Part shown: positions 1 to 7,694 of the stretch, piece after piece
Layout of the letters: each line of letters opens with the position of its first letter
Numbering within the stretch: position 1 is the first letter of the stretch
Assembly (NCBI GenBank): GCA_964556115.1
Contig: CAZKVC010000021.1
Span: 1-30,760, forward strand
Source of the DNA: Parvularcula sp964556115
GTDB taxonomy: Bacteria; Pseudomonadota; Alphaproteobacteria; Caulobacterales; Parvularculaceae
Direction: 5' to 3'
DNA length: 30,760 nt
Translations under genes and position numbers: made by a program
Notes under the pieces: generated by a model
What the model was told of the DNA's origin: nothing
What the model saw: only the letters and a program-made list of their open reading frames with translations
Database searches by the model: none

Positions 1-55
1 ACCCCCAACCTAGCGGTTATGAGCCGCCAGCTCTAACCAATTGAGCTACACCCCC
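1..55 (-). tRNA. tRNA with CAT anticodon (Met, or Ile2), 3' part cut off
   Basis: Read on the minus strand, the 5' end at position 55 gives acceptor arm GGGGGTG, a D arm with GCTC/GAGC around AATTGGTTA, and a 5-bp anticodon stem closing the loop CTCATAA, so the anticodon is CAT. The variable loop and the first bases of the T arm follow, and then the window ends. A CAT anticodon can be elongator Met or, after lysidine modification, Ile reading AUA. The visible part does not settle which. The D loop and Watson-Crick anticodon stem argue against a degenerate copy. Initiator tRNA is unlikely because the three G-C pairs at the base of the anticodon stem are absent. Confidence 0.9.
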
Positions 56-179
56 ATCCCTGGGAAGCCGCTTCCCTAGGCGGCAATGGCTGGTCACTCA
101 AGCTTGCGCACAAGCCCTTCTGGCCTTCGCGCTGCGGTCGCGGTAACGACATCCCCAACTGAGAAAGAGGAGACGCTTC

Positions 180-1391
180 ATGACCGAGGCCTTCATCTAC
201 GACGCCGTGCGTACCCCCCGCGGCAAGGGCAAGCCTGACGGCAGCCTGCACGAAGTCACCCCCGTCCAGCTCGGCGCACAGGTCCTGCAGGCGCTGCGTG
301 ACCGCAACGATCTCGACACGCGTTATGTCGACGACGTCGTCTTCGGCTGTGTCTCGCCGGTGGGCGAGCAGGGCGCCGACATCGCCCGCACCGCGGTGCT
401 GATGGCTGACTATGCCCAGACCACTGCCGGCGTGCAGATCAACCGCTTCTGCGCCTCCGCGCTGGAAGCCACCAACATGGCCGCAGCCAAGGTCATGTCC
501 GGCGAGGCCGACATGGCGATCGGCGGCGGCGTCGAGGCGATGAGCCGTGTGCCGATGGGATCGGACGGGGGCGCGCTGATGTCCGACCCGGCCGTCACCT
601 TCGAGAACTATGTCGTCCCGCAGGGCATCTCGGCCGACATCATCGCCACGAAATACGGCATCAGCCGCGATGACGCCGACAGCTATGCGGTCGAAAGCCA
701 CCGCCGCGCCAAGCAGAGCTGGGACGAGGGCCGGTTCGACAAGTCCGTGGTCCCGGTCAAGGACGTCATCGGGATGGAAATCCTCAAGCATGACGAAACC
801 ATCCGTCCGGGTACCGACATGCAGACCCTTGGTGCGCTGAACGCATCCTTCCAGGGCATGGGCGAGATGATGCCCGGCTTCAACAAGGTCGCGCTTCAGA
901 AATATCCCGAGCTCGAGCGTATCAACCACATCCACACCGCCGGCAACTCTTCGGGCATCGTCGATGGCGCGGCAGGAATCCTCGTCGGCAACGCCGAGAT
1001 CGGCAAGAAATTCGGCCTCAAGCCCCGCGCACGGATCAAGGCGATGGCGTCGATCGGTTCCGAACCGACGATCATGCTCACCGGCCCTGAATTCGTCACC
1101 GAGAAAGTGCTCAAGCGTTCGGGCATGACCGCATCCGACATCGACCTTTGGGAACTCAACGAAGCCTTCGCATCGGTGGTGCTGCGCTACATGCAGGCTC
1201 TGAACATCGATCACTCGGACATCAATGTCTGCGGCGGTGCGATCGCCATGGGCCATCCGCTGGGCGCCACCGGCGCGATGATCCTCGGCACGGTTCTCGA
1301 CGAAATGGAGCGCGCCGACAAATCGACCGCCCTCGCCACCCTGTGCATCGGCGGCGGCATGGGCACGGCGACGATCATCGAGCGGGTCTGA
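180..1391 (+). CDS. fadA: Acetyl-CoA C-acyltransferase (thiolase)
   Basis: A 403-aa thiolase of normal length. It performs the last step of fatty-acid beta-oxidation, cleaving 3-ketoacyl-CoA with CoA to give acetyl-CoA and a shortened acyl-CoA in the cytoplasm. The acylated nucleophile is Cys91 in NRFCASALEA. The C-terminal catalytic pair is His359 in GGAIAMGHPLGATGA and Cys389 in CIGGGMGT. The ATG at 180 follows an AGAGGAG Shine-Dalgarno at about 166-172. It heads an operon: the next gene starts 5 nt after the stop, and the fused hydratase/dehydrogenase that supplies its substrate is the third gene. By sequence alone it could also be a biosynthetic acetoacetyl-CoA thiolase; the fadJ-like neighbour favours degradation. 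Confidence 0.93.
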   Translation: MTEAFIYDAVRTPRGKGKPDGSLHEVTPVQLGAQVLQALRDRNDLDTRYVDDVVFGCVSPVGEQGADIARTAVLMADYAQTTAGVQINRFCASALEATNMAAAKVMSGEADMAIGGGVEAMSRVPMGSDGGALMSDPAVTFENYVVPQGISADIIATKYGISRDDADSYAVESHRRAKQSWDEGRFDKSVVPVKDVIGMEILKHDETIRPGTDMQTLGALNASFQGMGEMMPGFNKVALQKYPELERINHIHTAGNSSGIVDGAAGILVGNAEIGKKFGLKPRARIKAMASIGSEPTIMLTGPEFVTEKVLKRSGMTASDIDLWELNEAFASVVLRYMQALNIDHSDINVCGGAIAMGHPLGATGAMILGTVLDEMERADKSTALATLCIGGGMGTATIIERV

Positions 1392-1396
1392 AGCCT

Positions 1397-2356
1397 GTGA
1401 GATACGTCACGCCTCTTGCCGTGGCGGGTGCGGCTCTTCTTGCCGCCTCCGCCCACGCCCAGTCCTGCGATGCCGAGGACGACTTCGCCATCGGCCTTCA
1501 CGGCGGGGCCTACACCAATGGCGAGAACATCTCCGATCAGCAGATGGATTATATCCGTGTGCTGTCCGACCAGGTGGCCAGCCGCCTCGAGCGGGGCATG
1601 AACGCCGTCGACGCGGTCGAGCTTGCCGTGGCCGCCATGGAGGCGTCGGGTCTTTACAATGCCGGGCGCGCGTCCATCGTGAACCAAGAAGGCTATGTCG
1701 AGAACGACGCCTCGATCATGTCCGGCAAGGACCTCAATGCAGGAGCCGTCGGCTCACTGATCAACACCAAGTCCCCGGTTGGCGCCGCCCGCCTGGTGAT
1801 GGATGAAAGCCGTCATGTCATGGTCGTCGGTGACCGGGGCGAGGCCTATGTCCGCGAACTGGGTGCAGAGGAAGCGCCCGAGGGGTGGTTCCTGAAGTCA
1901 GGATCCGAGAAGGACGAACACGGAACGGTTGGTGCTGTAGCCCTCGACCGTTGCGGCGACCTCGCTGCAGCAACCTCCACCGGCGGCTACGATGCCAAGG
2001 TGCCGGGCCGCCTCGGCGACGTGCCGGTGATTGGTGCGGGAACCTATGCCGACAATGAAGGCGCGGCGGTCTCGGCCACCGGGCACGGCGAATGGTTCAT
2101 CCGCCACGGGGCGGCGCACACCGTCTCGATCCTCGTGGAAGGGGGTCTTCCGGTGGGTGAAGCATCGGAGATCGCGCTCGAGAAGATGGCCCGCTCGGGC
2201 GGTCTCGGCGCGGTCATCACCCTGGACCGGCAAGGCAACTTCGCCGCTCCGCATTCCACCCGCGGCATCATCCACGCCTTCGCCTCCGATGAGACGCGGG
2301 CCTATTCGAAGAAAACCAGCGGCGCGCCCATCGGCGGTGCAGCCAGCAACCGGTAA
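1397..2356 (+). CDS. Exported isoaspartyl peptidase / L-asparaginase (Ntn-hydrolase, family T2)
   Basis: A 319-aa precursor of an Ntn-hydrolase that self-cleaves into two chains and hydrolyses isoaspartyl dipeptides and/or asparagine. The family marks are HGGA near residue 35, the cleavage site HG/TVGAVALD with Thr177 as the new N-terminal nucleophile, a following STGG, and GRLGDVPVIGAG. I chose the GTG at 1397, 5 nt after the thiolase stop, because it gives a clear signal peptide (Arg2, a hydrophobic stretch of about 16 residues, then SAHAQ). The mature enzyme should be periplasmic or secreted. The reading frame is open further upstream, but only as overlap with the thiolase gene. Its place inside a beta-oxidation operon is unexpected, since its substrate and compartment differ from those of both neighbours. 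Confidence 0.85.
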   Translation: MRYVTPLAVAGAALLAASAHAQSCDAEDDFAIGLHGGAYTNGENISDQQMDYIRVLSDQVASRLERGMNAVDAVELAVAAMEASGLYNAGRASIVNQEGYVENDASIMSGKDLNAGAVGSLINTKSPVGAARLVMDESRHVMVVGDRGEAYVRELGAEEAPEGWFLKSGSEKDEHGTVGAVALDRCGDLAAATSTGGYDAKVPGRLGDVPVIGAGTYADNEGAAVSATGHGEWFIRHGAAHTVSILVEGGLPVGEASEIALEKMARSGGLGAVITLDRQGNFAAPHSTRGIIHAFASDETRAYSKKTSGAPIGGAASNR

Positions 2357-2375
2357 GACGGGAGAGAAACATCCT

Positions 2376-4571
2376 ATGAGCTACGAAAGCTTCAAACTCG
2401 ACAAGGATGCCGACGGCATCGTCACCATGACCATCGACCTGCCGGGCAAGTCGATGAATGTCTGGAACCAGGCGCTGATCCAGGACTTCGAAAAGTTCGT
2501 GGACGAATTCACCGGCGACGATTCGATGACGGGCTTGGTCATCACTTCGGGCAAGGACTCCGGCTTCCTCGCCGGGGCCGATCTCACCATGCTGAGCGGC
2601 ATGCCTGAGGACGCGACGCCCGAGCAGATGTTCGAAGCCAATTACGGCCTGCAGCGCGCGCTCCGCAAACTCGAGACCGGCGGTCAGGACCCCAAGGCGC
2701 TGCAGAAGGGCCAGGCCAATGCCAAGCCCGTCGCGGCGGCGGTGAACGGCCTCGCCCTCGGCGGCGGCATGGAGCTGGCGCTCGCCTGCCACTACCGCGT
2801 CGCCAGCGATCACAAGAAAGTCCAGTTCGGCCAACCCGAAGTGCAGGTCGGCCTCATCCCCGGCGCGGGCGGCACCCAGCGGACCATGCGCCTCGCCGGC
2901 GTCCAGAACGCCATGCAGATCTGCACGCAAGGCAAGCCGATGGATGCCGAAGCCGCCAAGGGCATGGGCATCGTCGACGAGATCGCTCCGCATGGAGAAA
3001 TCGTCGCCAAGGCCAAGGAATGGGTGAAAGCCAATCCCAAGACCGCGGCCCGCTGGGACCGCAAGGGGTTCAAGATCCCCGGCGGCGCGGGTGCGATGGA
3101 CCCGCGCGTGGTCCCGATCTTCGCTGGTTCCTCGGCCATGGCGCAGGGCCAGACCAACCACAACTACCCTGCGGTTCAGCGCATTCTCTCGGCCATCTAT
3201 GAAGGCTCGATCACCCCGATCGACGTCGGCCTGAAGATCGAGAGCAAGTACTTCGTGCAGTGCCTGATGGAGCCGCAGGCCAAGAACATGATCCGTACGC
3301 TGTTCGTCAACAAGGGTGCCGCAGAGAAGGGCGCGGCCCGTCCCGAAGGCGTGCCCAGGCAGGAGATCAAGACCCTCGGCGTTCTCGGTGCGGGCATGAT
3401 GGGTGCAGGCATCGCCTATGTCTCGGCCAAGGTCGGCATGAAGGTGATCCTCCTCGACCGCGACATGGAAAGCGCGGAGAAGGGCAAGGACTACTCGGTC
3501 AAGCTGAACGAGAAAGGCATCTCGCGCGGTAAGCTGACGAAAGAGAAGTCTGACGAGATGCTCGGCCGGATCACGCCCACCGCCGACGTCGCCGACCTCA
3601 AGGATGTCGACCTGATCATCGAAGCGGTCTTCGAGGACCCGGCGGTGAAGAAGGACATCACCGAGCGCGTGGAAGCGGTGATCCGGGACGACGTGATCTT
3701 CGCGTCCAACACCTCGACCATTCCGATCGAGAACCTCGCGAAGAACTTCTCGCGCCGCGAGGATTTCATCGGCATCCACTTCTTCTCGCCGGTCGACAAG
3801 ATGCCGCTGGTCGAGATCATCACGCCCGAAGGCTGCGGTGACAAAGCCCTTGCCACCGCTCTCGACTATGTCGGCGCGATCAAGAAGACGCCGATCGTTG
3901 TGGGCGACACCCGCGGTTTCTACTGCAACTCCGTGGTCGTCCCCTATCTCAACGAGGCCGCGCTGATGGTGAAGGAGGGGATCAACCCCGCCCTCATCGA
4001 CAATTGCGCCGTTCATATGGGCATGCCGGTTGGCCCGCTCGCCCTCATGGACGAGACCAGCCAGGAGCTGGGCTGGCGGATCGCCCAATCCACGATGAAG
4101 GAGATGGGCGACGACTATAAGCCGAACGGCGTCGAGGATCTCCTCAAGCTCTTCGTCGAGGACCTTGGCCGCAAGGGCAAGAAGGTCGGCAAGGGGTTCT
4201 ACGAGTATCCCGAAGGCGGCAAGAAGCACCTTTGGGAAGGCCTCAGCGAACACTTCCCGCGCCAGGAAAACCAGCCGACCCCGGAGGAAGTCAAGGAGCG
4301 GCTCCTCTACGTGCAGCTCGTCGCCGCCGCGAACATGTATGCGCAGGATGTCGTCCATGATCCGCAATCGGCCGATCTTGGCGCGATCTTCGGCTGGGGC
4401 TTCGCGCCCTGGACCGGCGGCCCGATGAGCCACATCGACACGATCGGCCTTGAGGAGTTCGTCCGCACGGCCGAGCGCCTGGCCCAGAAGCACGGCGCGA
4501 AGTTCTCGCCCCCGGCCAAGTTCCGCGAAATGGCGGAGAAGAACCAGAAGCTCTACGGCAAGGCCGCCTGA
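2376..4571 (+). CDS. fadJ: Fused enoyl-CoA hydratase / 3-hydroxyacyl-CoA dehydrogenase
   Basis: A 731-aa bifunctional beta-oxidation alpha-subunit, the usual size for FadJ/FadB. The N-terminal crotonase domain (about 1-200) has the oxyanion-hole stretch SGFLAGADL and both catalytic glutamates, Glu133 in GGGMELALAC and Glu155 in FGQPEVQVG, so hydratase activity is expected. The NAD-binding domain starts near 332 with GxGxxG at 338-343 (GAGMMG). The dehydrogenase catalytic His468 lies in GIHFFSPVDKMPLVE, paired with Glu480. The C-terminal 3HCDH repeats run to the end and include GWGFAPWTGGP. The ATG at 2376 has GGGAGAG upstream and lies 19 nt after the peptidase stop. With the thiolase two genes upstream it would form the trifunctional complex. 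Confidence 0.95.
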   Translation: MSYESFKLDKDADGIVTMTIDLPGKSMNVWNQALIQDFEKFVDEFTGDDSMTGLVITSGKDSGFLAGADLTMLSGMPEDATPEQMFEANYGLQRALRKLETGGQDPKALQKGQANAKPVAAAVNGLALGGGMELALACHYRVASDHKKVQFGQPEVQVGLIPGAGGTQRTMRLAGVQNAMQICTQGKPMDAEAAKGMGIVDEIAPHGEIVAKAKEWVKANPKTAARWDRKGFKIPGGAGAMDPRVVPIFAGSSAMAQGQTNHNYPAVQRILSAIYEGSITPIDVGLKIESKYFVQCLMEPQAKNMIRTLFVNKGAAEKGAARPEGVPRQEIKTLGVLGAGMMGAGIAYVSAKVGMKVILLDRDMESAEKGKDYSVKLNEKGISRGKLTKEKSDEMLGRITPTADVADLKDVDLIIEAVFEDPAVKKDITERVEAVIRDDVIFASNTSTIPIENLAKNFSRREDFIGIHFFSPVDKMPLVEIITPEGCGDKALATALDYVGAIKKTPIVVGDTRGFYCNSVVVPYLNEAALMVKEGINPALIDNCAVHMGMPVGPLALMDETSQELGWRIAQSTMKEMGDDYKPNGVEDLLKLFVEDLGRKGKKVGKGFYEYPEGGKKHLWEGLSEHFPRQENQPTPEEVKERLLYVQLVAAANMYAQDVVHDPQSADLGAIFGWGFAPWTGGPMSHIDTIGLEEFVRTAERLAQKHGAKFSPPAKFREMAEKNQKLYGKAA

Positions 4572-4583
4572 GTTCGCGCAAGA

Positions 4584-4654
4584 GGCAGGGGGTCCAGCCT
4601 CCTGCCCTGACATTGCAGGCCCGGCGATCCCTGACAGGGCTCGCCGGGCTTTTT
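4584..4654 (+). terminator. Rho-independent terminator of the fadA-fadJ operon
   Basis: A perfect 9-bp arm pair, GCCCGGCGA at 4619-4627 and TCGCCGGGC at 4641-4649, is followed directly by TTTTT at 4650-4654. The loop itself can form a small CCCTGACAGGG hairpin. A weaker 6-bp hairpin (GGCAGG 4584-4589 with CCTGCC 4601-4606) lies between the fadJ stop and the main stem. It closes the operon before the next plus-strand gene. Confidence 0.88.
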
Positions 4655-4711
4655 CCATGGTGTAACGGTTTCGACTCGCCTTCGCGGCATCTCATTTGCA
4701 AGATTTTGTTC

Positions 4712-5110
4712 ATGACGAACGAAGCCCAATTGCTCATCGACGGTCTGACCGGGCGCGCGTGGGAAATCGCGGCCACCGTGCAGCGGGAGATCGAAGCGGC
4801 CGCGCCTTACGCAGAGCTCGACCTGGCACTCGGCGTGCCGACATGGTCGTTCCACGAAAGGGTGGTCTCGCTCCTTCCCTTCACCGCCCATTGCAGCCTG
4901 CATTTCTGGCGAGGCGACCAGCTCGAAAGGCTGGTTCCGGGCCGGCTGTCCGGCAATGCGCCGGGGCCTATCCGCATTCTCGAGCTGCGCTCGATGACCG
5001 AGGTGGACGAGGGGGTCAGGGCCCTGTTGCGCGGCGCCTTCAGGCGGCAGATCGAAACCGTCGCTGAGGCCGATCTTGGCCGTTCGCGCAATGCAGCTTT
5101 GCAGTTCTGA
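4712..5110 (+). CDS. DUF1801-like small protein
   Basis: A 132-aa soluble protein with no signal peptide or membrane segment. The order of its elements resembles DUF1801/YdhG-type proteins (SufE-like fold): an N-terminal helix, the strand LALGVPTWSF, the strands VVSLLPFTAHCSLHFW, a glycine-bearing RLVPGRLSGNAPG turn, the strand IRILEL, and a final helix MTEVDEGVRALLRGAF. The reaction is unknown for this family. I chose the ATG at 4712 because the upstream open frame runs back through the fadJ terminator. No Shine-Dalgarno precedes this ATG, so translation may be leaderless. The family assignment is moderate; that it is a real gene is likelier than its name. Confidence 0.6.
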   Translation: MTNEAQLLIDGLTGRAWEIAATVQREIEAAAPYAELDLALGVPTWSFHERVVSLLPFTAHCSLHFWRGDQLERLVPGRLSGNAPGPIRILELRSMTEVDEGVRALLRGAFRRQIETVAEADLGRSRNAALQF

Positions 5111-5182
5111 CCTGCGCTTCGGCATTGCCGAGAGCTGTTAACACGCCAAGTTCTTCCTCGCGCAGCTTTTGAGGAAGACGCC

Positions 5183-5785
5183 ATGAAATTCGTTACCACC
5201 GCCATCGCCGCAGCCGCTTTCGGCCTTGGCGCCAGCGCCGCTGCACAGGACGTGCCCAGCGGTACCTACAAACTCGACCCCGCCCACACCACCGTTGTCT
5301 GGGGGGTAAGCCATGCCGGCTTCTCGACCTACCGCGGCAGCTTCGAAGGGATCGAAGGTGAGCTGACCTGGAACGCCGACAACCCGACCAAGAGCGCCCT
5401 GACGGTCGCGATCGAGGCGGAAAGCGTCGACAGCCCGGAAGCCGAAAGCCATGCCGGCTATGACAACTTCCAGCAGGACATTGCCCGCAAGGCCCTCGGT
5501 TCGCAGGAACACCCGACCATCACCCTGCGCACGACCCGGCTTGAGAAAACCGGCGAGAAGGAAGGCAAGCTCTATGGCGAGCTGACCATGAACGGTCAGA
5601 CCAACCCCATCGAGATGGATGTCACGCTGGCCAAGGCAGGCGATTTCATGGGAACGCCGAAGCTCGGTTTCTCCGGTAAAACCACCATCGACCGCACCAA
5701 ATGGGGCTCGGATGCGTGGACCCAGTTCGGGATCGGCACCGATGTGACGATCACTGTCGAGAGCGAATTCGCGAAAGCTGAATAA
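5183..5785 (+). CDS. YceI family periplasmic lipocalin-like protein
   Basis: A 200-aa precursor. The signal peptide runs to about residue 22 (MKFVTTAIAAAAFGLG, then ASAAAQ). The mature part begins GTYKLDPAHTTVVWGVSHAGFSTYRG, the signature start of YceI proteins, and continues with FEGIEGELTW and later GELTMNGQTNPIEMDVTL. YceI proteins are beta-barrel periplasmic proteins that bind long isoprenoid-type lipids. The function in this host is not known. The ATG at 5183 has an AGGAAG ribosome-binding site 7 nt upstream. It lies 72 nt after the DUF1801-like gene and is followed by a hairpin terminator. This looks like a single-gene unit or a pair with the upstream gene. Confidence 0.9.
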   Translation: MKFVTTAIAAAAFGLGASAAAQDVPSGTYKLDPAHTTVVWGVSHAGFSTYRGSFEGIEGELTWNADNPTKSALTVAIEAESVDSPEAESHAGYDNFQQDIARKALGSQEHPTITLRTTRLEKTGEKEGKLYGELTMNGQTNPIEMDVTLAKAGDFMGTPKLGFSGKTTIDRTKWGSDAWTQFGIGTDVTITVESEFAKAE

Positions 5786-5792
5786 GCCCTGT

Positions 5793-5828
5793 CCGGCCTG
5801 CAGCCCGACGCTTGCAGGCCGGGACCTT
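5793..5828 (+). terminator. Hairpin after the yceI gene
   Basis: A perfect 10-bp stem, CCGGCCTGCA at 5793-5802 and TGCAGGCCGG at 5813-5822, with a 10-nt loop, begins 7 nt after the yceI stop. Only a short T run (CCTTTCC) follows, so it may be a weak terminator or an mRNA-stabilising 3' hairpin. Confidence 0.65.
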
Positions 5829-5871
5829 TCCCGCCACCATGCGCTTCTGGTCTTGGGGAAGGGGCACAGTG

Positions 5872-6501
5872 ATGAAGATGTTGCGCAGTTTGGCGGCAGT
5901 GGGTGTTGCGGCAGGTCTGTTCGCGTTTCCGCAGGCTTTCGCTCAGACGGTCGAGCGTCCCTCGGAGATGCTGCAGTCCTTCGATATCGACCAGCTGGCG
6001 AAGATCGTCGAGGAGGCCGGCGGCGTGCCGGAGCGGCTGAACTTCGGCGGCATCCCGCATCTCGGCGCGAAGATGGCGACATCGAACACGAAGTTCCTGA
6101 TGGCACCCACCGCCTGCGACGCGGACGGCGTCAACTGCAAGGGTCTCAGCATGCGCGGGCTCTTCAGCGCCGGGCCGGTGAGTCCGATCGCGGTGAACAG
6201 CTTCAACCGTATGGGGACGGTCGCCAAAGCCGTCCATGAGGGCGAGCTTGTCGTCATCTATCACTACATGGTCGCCGATTACGGCATCCCGCGCGGCAAC
6301 GTGGAGGCGCATCTCAGGATCATGGAGAACGCGATCCTCAACTATCGCGGCTTCACCAATGGCGAAGGGCCCTCACCGGTCCAGTCGGTCGGCCTGAACG
6401 CCGTGACCAGCCATATTGGCGGGCGCAACCGGGGTGAGGGTCGTCACCCCCGGCTCATCAGTGACCTGATCGCTCCGTCCGGCGAATACCGCAACAACTG
6501 A
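5872..6501 (+). CDS. Exported YbjN-domain-like protein
   Basis: A 209-aa precursor with a clear signal peptide (MKMLRSLAAVGVAAGLFAFPQAFAQ; cleavage near 25). The mature part has the two cysteines Cys82 and Cys89 in a TACDADGVNCKG hairpin and the stretch FNRMGTVAKAVHEGELVVIYHY followed by GNVEAHLRI. This matches the layout of YbjN/'sensory transduction regulator' domain proteins common in alphaproteobacteria. No biochemical role is established for them. The ATG at 5872 is preceded by GGGGAAGGGG; the frame is open further upstream, but the later start gives the signal peptide at its N-terminus. The stop lies only 4 nt from the convergent helicase gene, with no terminator between them. Confidence 0.65.
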   Translation: MKMLRSLAAVGVAAGLFAFPQAFAQTVERPSEMLQSFDIDQLAKIVEEAGGVPERLNFGGIPHLGAKMATSNTKFLMAPTACDADGVNCKGLSMRGLFSAGPVSPIAVNSFNRMGTVAKAVHEGELVVIYHYMVADYGIPRGNVEAHLRIMENAILNYRGFTNGEGPSPVQSVGLNAVTSHIGGRNRGEGRHPRLISDLIAPSGEYRNN

Positions 6502-6505
6502 TTGG

Positions 6506-7603
6506 TTACCTGACGATCGTGATACGTTCTGCAGCCCGGGTAACCCCAGTATAGAGCCATGCCATACGGTGTTCGCGGAAGGCATAGCTTTCGTCGAAGA
6601 GAACGACGTCGTCCCACTGCGAACCTTGCGCCTTGTGAACGGTCAGGGCGTAGCCGAAATCGAATTCGTCCGAGTTCCGCTTCTTCGGCCAGGGGATATC
6701 GCCTGCCTCGCCGGTGAAGAAATCCGGCAGGACCGACACCCGCGCCGCGCGGCCGCCGTCTTCGGGCAAAAGGTCCATGCGAAGCATGCCGCGTTTCTTC
6801 CCTGCCCGCTGCTTCACGGTCCACATCGAACCATTCAGCAAGCCTTTCTGCTTGTTGTTCTTGAGGCAGACCAGGCGTTCGCCAACGCACGGCTCGATCC
6901 CGTCAAAGCCTTGGCGCTCACGCAGCCTTTCATTGTAGCGGCGGCGCGTGCGATTGGTGCCGACGAGAACCTGATCGGCGGCAAGGACCCGGTCGGGATC
7001 AATGCCGCGCTTCGGCACAACCTCGGCATCTCCGTAATCGCCGAAGTCCGGCAGCTCGCCCTGACGGATCTGCATGGAGAGGCGCACGATCGGGCTTTCA
7101 GCGGCCTGACGATGCACCTCGGTCAGCATGACGTCTGGTTCGGCCTCGGTGAAGAAGCCCCCGCCGCGCACGGGCGGCAGCTGTGCCGGGTCGCCCAGTA
7201 CGAGGACCGGGGCGCCGAAGGAAAGAAGATCGCGCCCAAGCTCTTCGTCCACCATCGAGCACTCGTCGATGATGATGAGGGCCGCGTCCCCGGCGGGCGC
7301 ATCCCGTCTGATGGTGAACATCGGATTATCGCCGGGGTCTTCGTCCTCCGCCACGGCAGGGCGGTAGATCAGGGAGTGGATCGTCTGCGCGCCTTCGCAG
7401 CCCTTCTGCCGCAAGACGTGGGCGGCCTTGCCGGTGAAAGCGCCGAAGACGACGTCGCCATCCACCTGCTGAGCCAGCTCCTTCGCCAGCGTGGTCTTGC
7501 CGGTCCCCGCATAGCCGAAGAGGCGGAAGACCTGATCGTCGCGCTTTTTGAGCCACCGGCTCGCGGCGACGAGGGCGTCGTCTTGCTGGGCTGACCATTT
7601 CAT
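6506..7603 (-). CDS. RecD/Dda-like ATP-dependent DNA helicase (SF1)
   Basis: A 365-aa single-polypeptide helicase. Walker A is GYAGTGKT at 30-37. Walker B is IIIDECS with Asp113-Glu114. Motif III is VLGDPAQLPP (136-145). The C-terminal UvrD_C_2 part has ALTVHKAQGSQWD (about 319-331) and the arginine motif YTGVTRA. The compact size resembles phage Dda and the helicase core of RecD, without the N-terminal extensions of RecD2. It probably unwinds DNA 5'-3' in repair or replication restart. The frame is open well upstream of position 7603, but MKWSAQQDDAL is the normal start of such proteins and a GGAG lies about 9 nt upstream. It is last in a minus-strand gene set that includes exonuclease III. 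Confidence 0.85.
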   Translation of the reverse strand: MKWSAQQDDALVAASRWLKKRDDQVFRLFGYAGTGKTTLAKELAQQVDGDVVFGAFTGKAAHVLRQKGCEGAQTIHSLIYRPAVAEDEDPGDNPMFTIRRDAPAGDAALIIIDECSMVDEELGRDLLSFGAPVLVLGDPAQLPPVRGGGFFTEAEPDVMLTEVHRQAAESPIVRLSMQIRQGELPDFGDYGDAEVVPKRGIDPDRVLAADQVLVGTNRTRRRYNERLRERQGFDGIEPCVGERLVCLKNNKQKGLLNGSMWTVKQRAGKKRGMLRMDLLPEDGGRAARVSVLPDFFTGEAGDIPWPKKRNSDEFDFGYALTVHKAQGSQWDDVVLFDESYAFREHRMAWLYTGVTRAAERITIVR

Positions 7604-7652
7604 CGGGCAAGGCGCTCCGCTTCGTCGAAAGGGGCGGAACGTAAGGAGAACC

Positions 7653-7686
7653 GCCGCCGCCGTCCAGAGCCGGGCGGCGGCTTTTT
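7653..7686 (+). terminator. Plus-strand terminator between two minus-strand genes
   Basis: A perfect 9-bp stem of GCCGCCGCC (7653-7661) and GGCGGCGGC (7673-7681) with an 11-nt loop is followed by TTTTT at 7682-7686 on the plus strand. On the minus strand the same hairpin is followed by a poor T run. The flanking genes on both sides are minus-strand, so the orientation implies that it stops transcription coming from the left, antisense to the helicase gene. Confidence 0.75.
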
Positions 7687-7694
7687 CTGGCAAG

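Noticed and set aside
62..76. A perfect 7-bp inverted repeat (GGGAAGC/GCTTCCC, 1-nt centre) beside the left tRNA
   Set aside because: The 1-nt loop is too short for a good hairpin and no T run follows; it may be an operator but nothing else supports that.
33..1256. A 407-codon minus-strand frame opposite the thiolase, running into the left tRNA
   Set aside because: It has a composition typical of an antisense shadow, crosses a tRNA gene and shows no recognisable motif.
2268..4658. A 796-codon open frame on the minus strand opposite fadJ
   Set aside because: It is the high-GC mirror of a certain gene: the product is rich in Asp, Arg, His, Leu and Val with no domain, and every fadJ catalytic motif is on the plus strand.
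6506..6548. Inverted repeat GGTTACC/GGTAACC at the ybjN-like/helicase junction as a shared terminator
   Set aside because: The arms are about 27 nt apart and no T run follows on either strand.
6569..7594. A 341-codon plus-strand frame opposite the helicase
   Set aside because: The minus strand has a complete SF1 helicase motif set in the right order; the plus frame has no motif.
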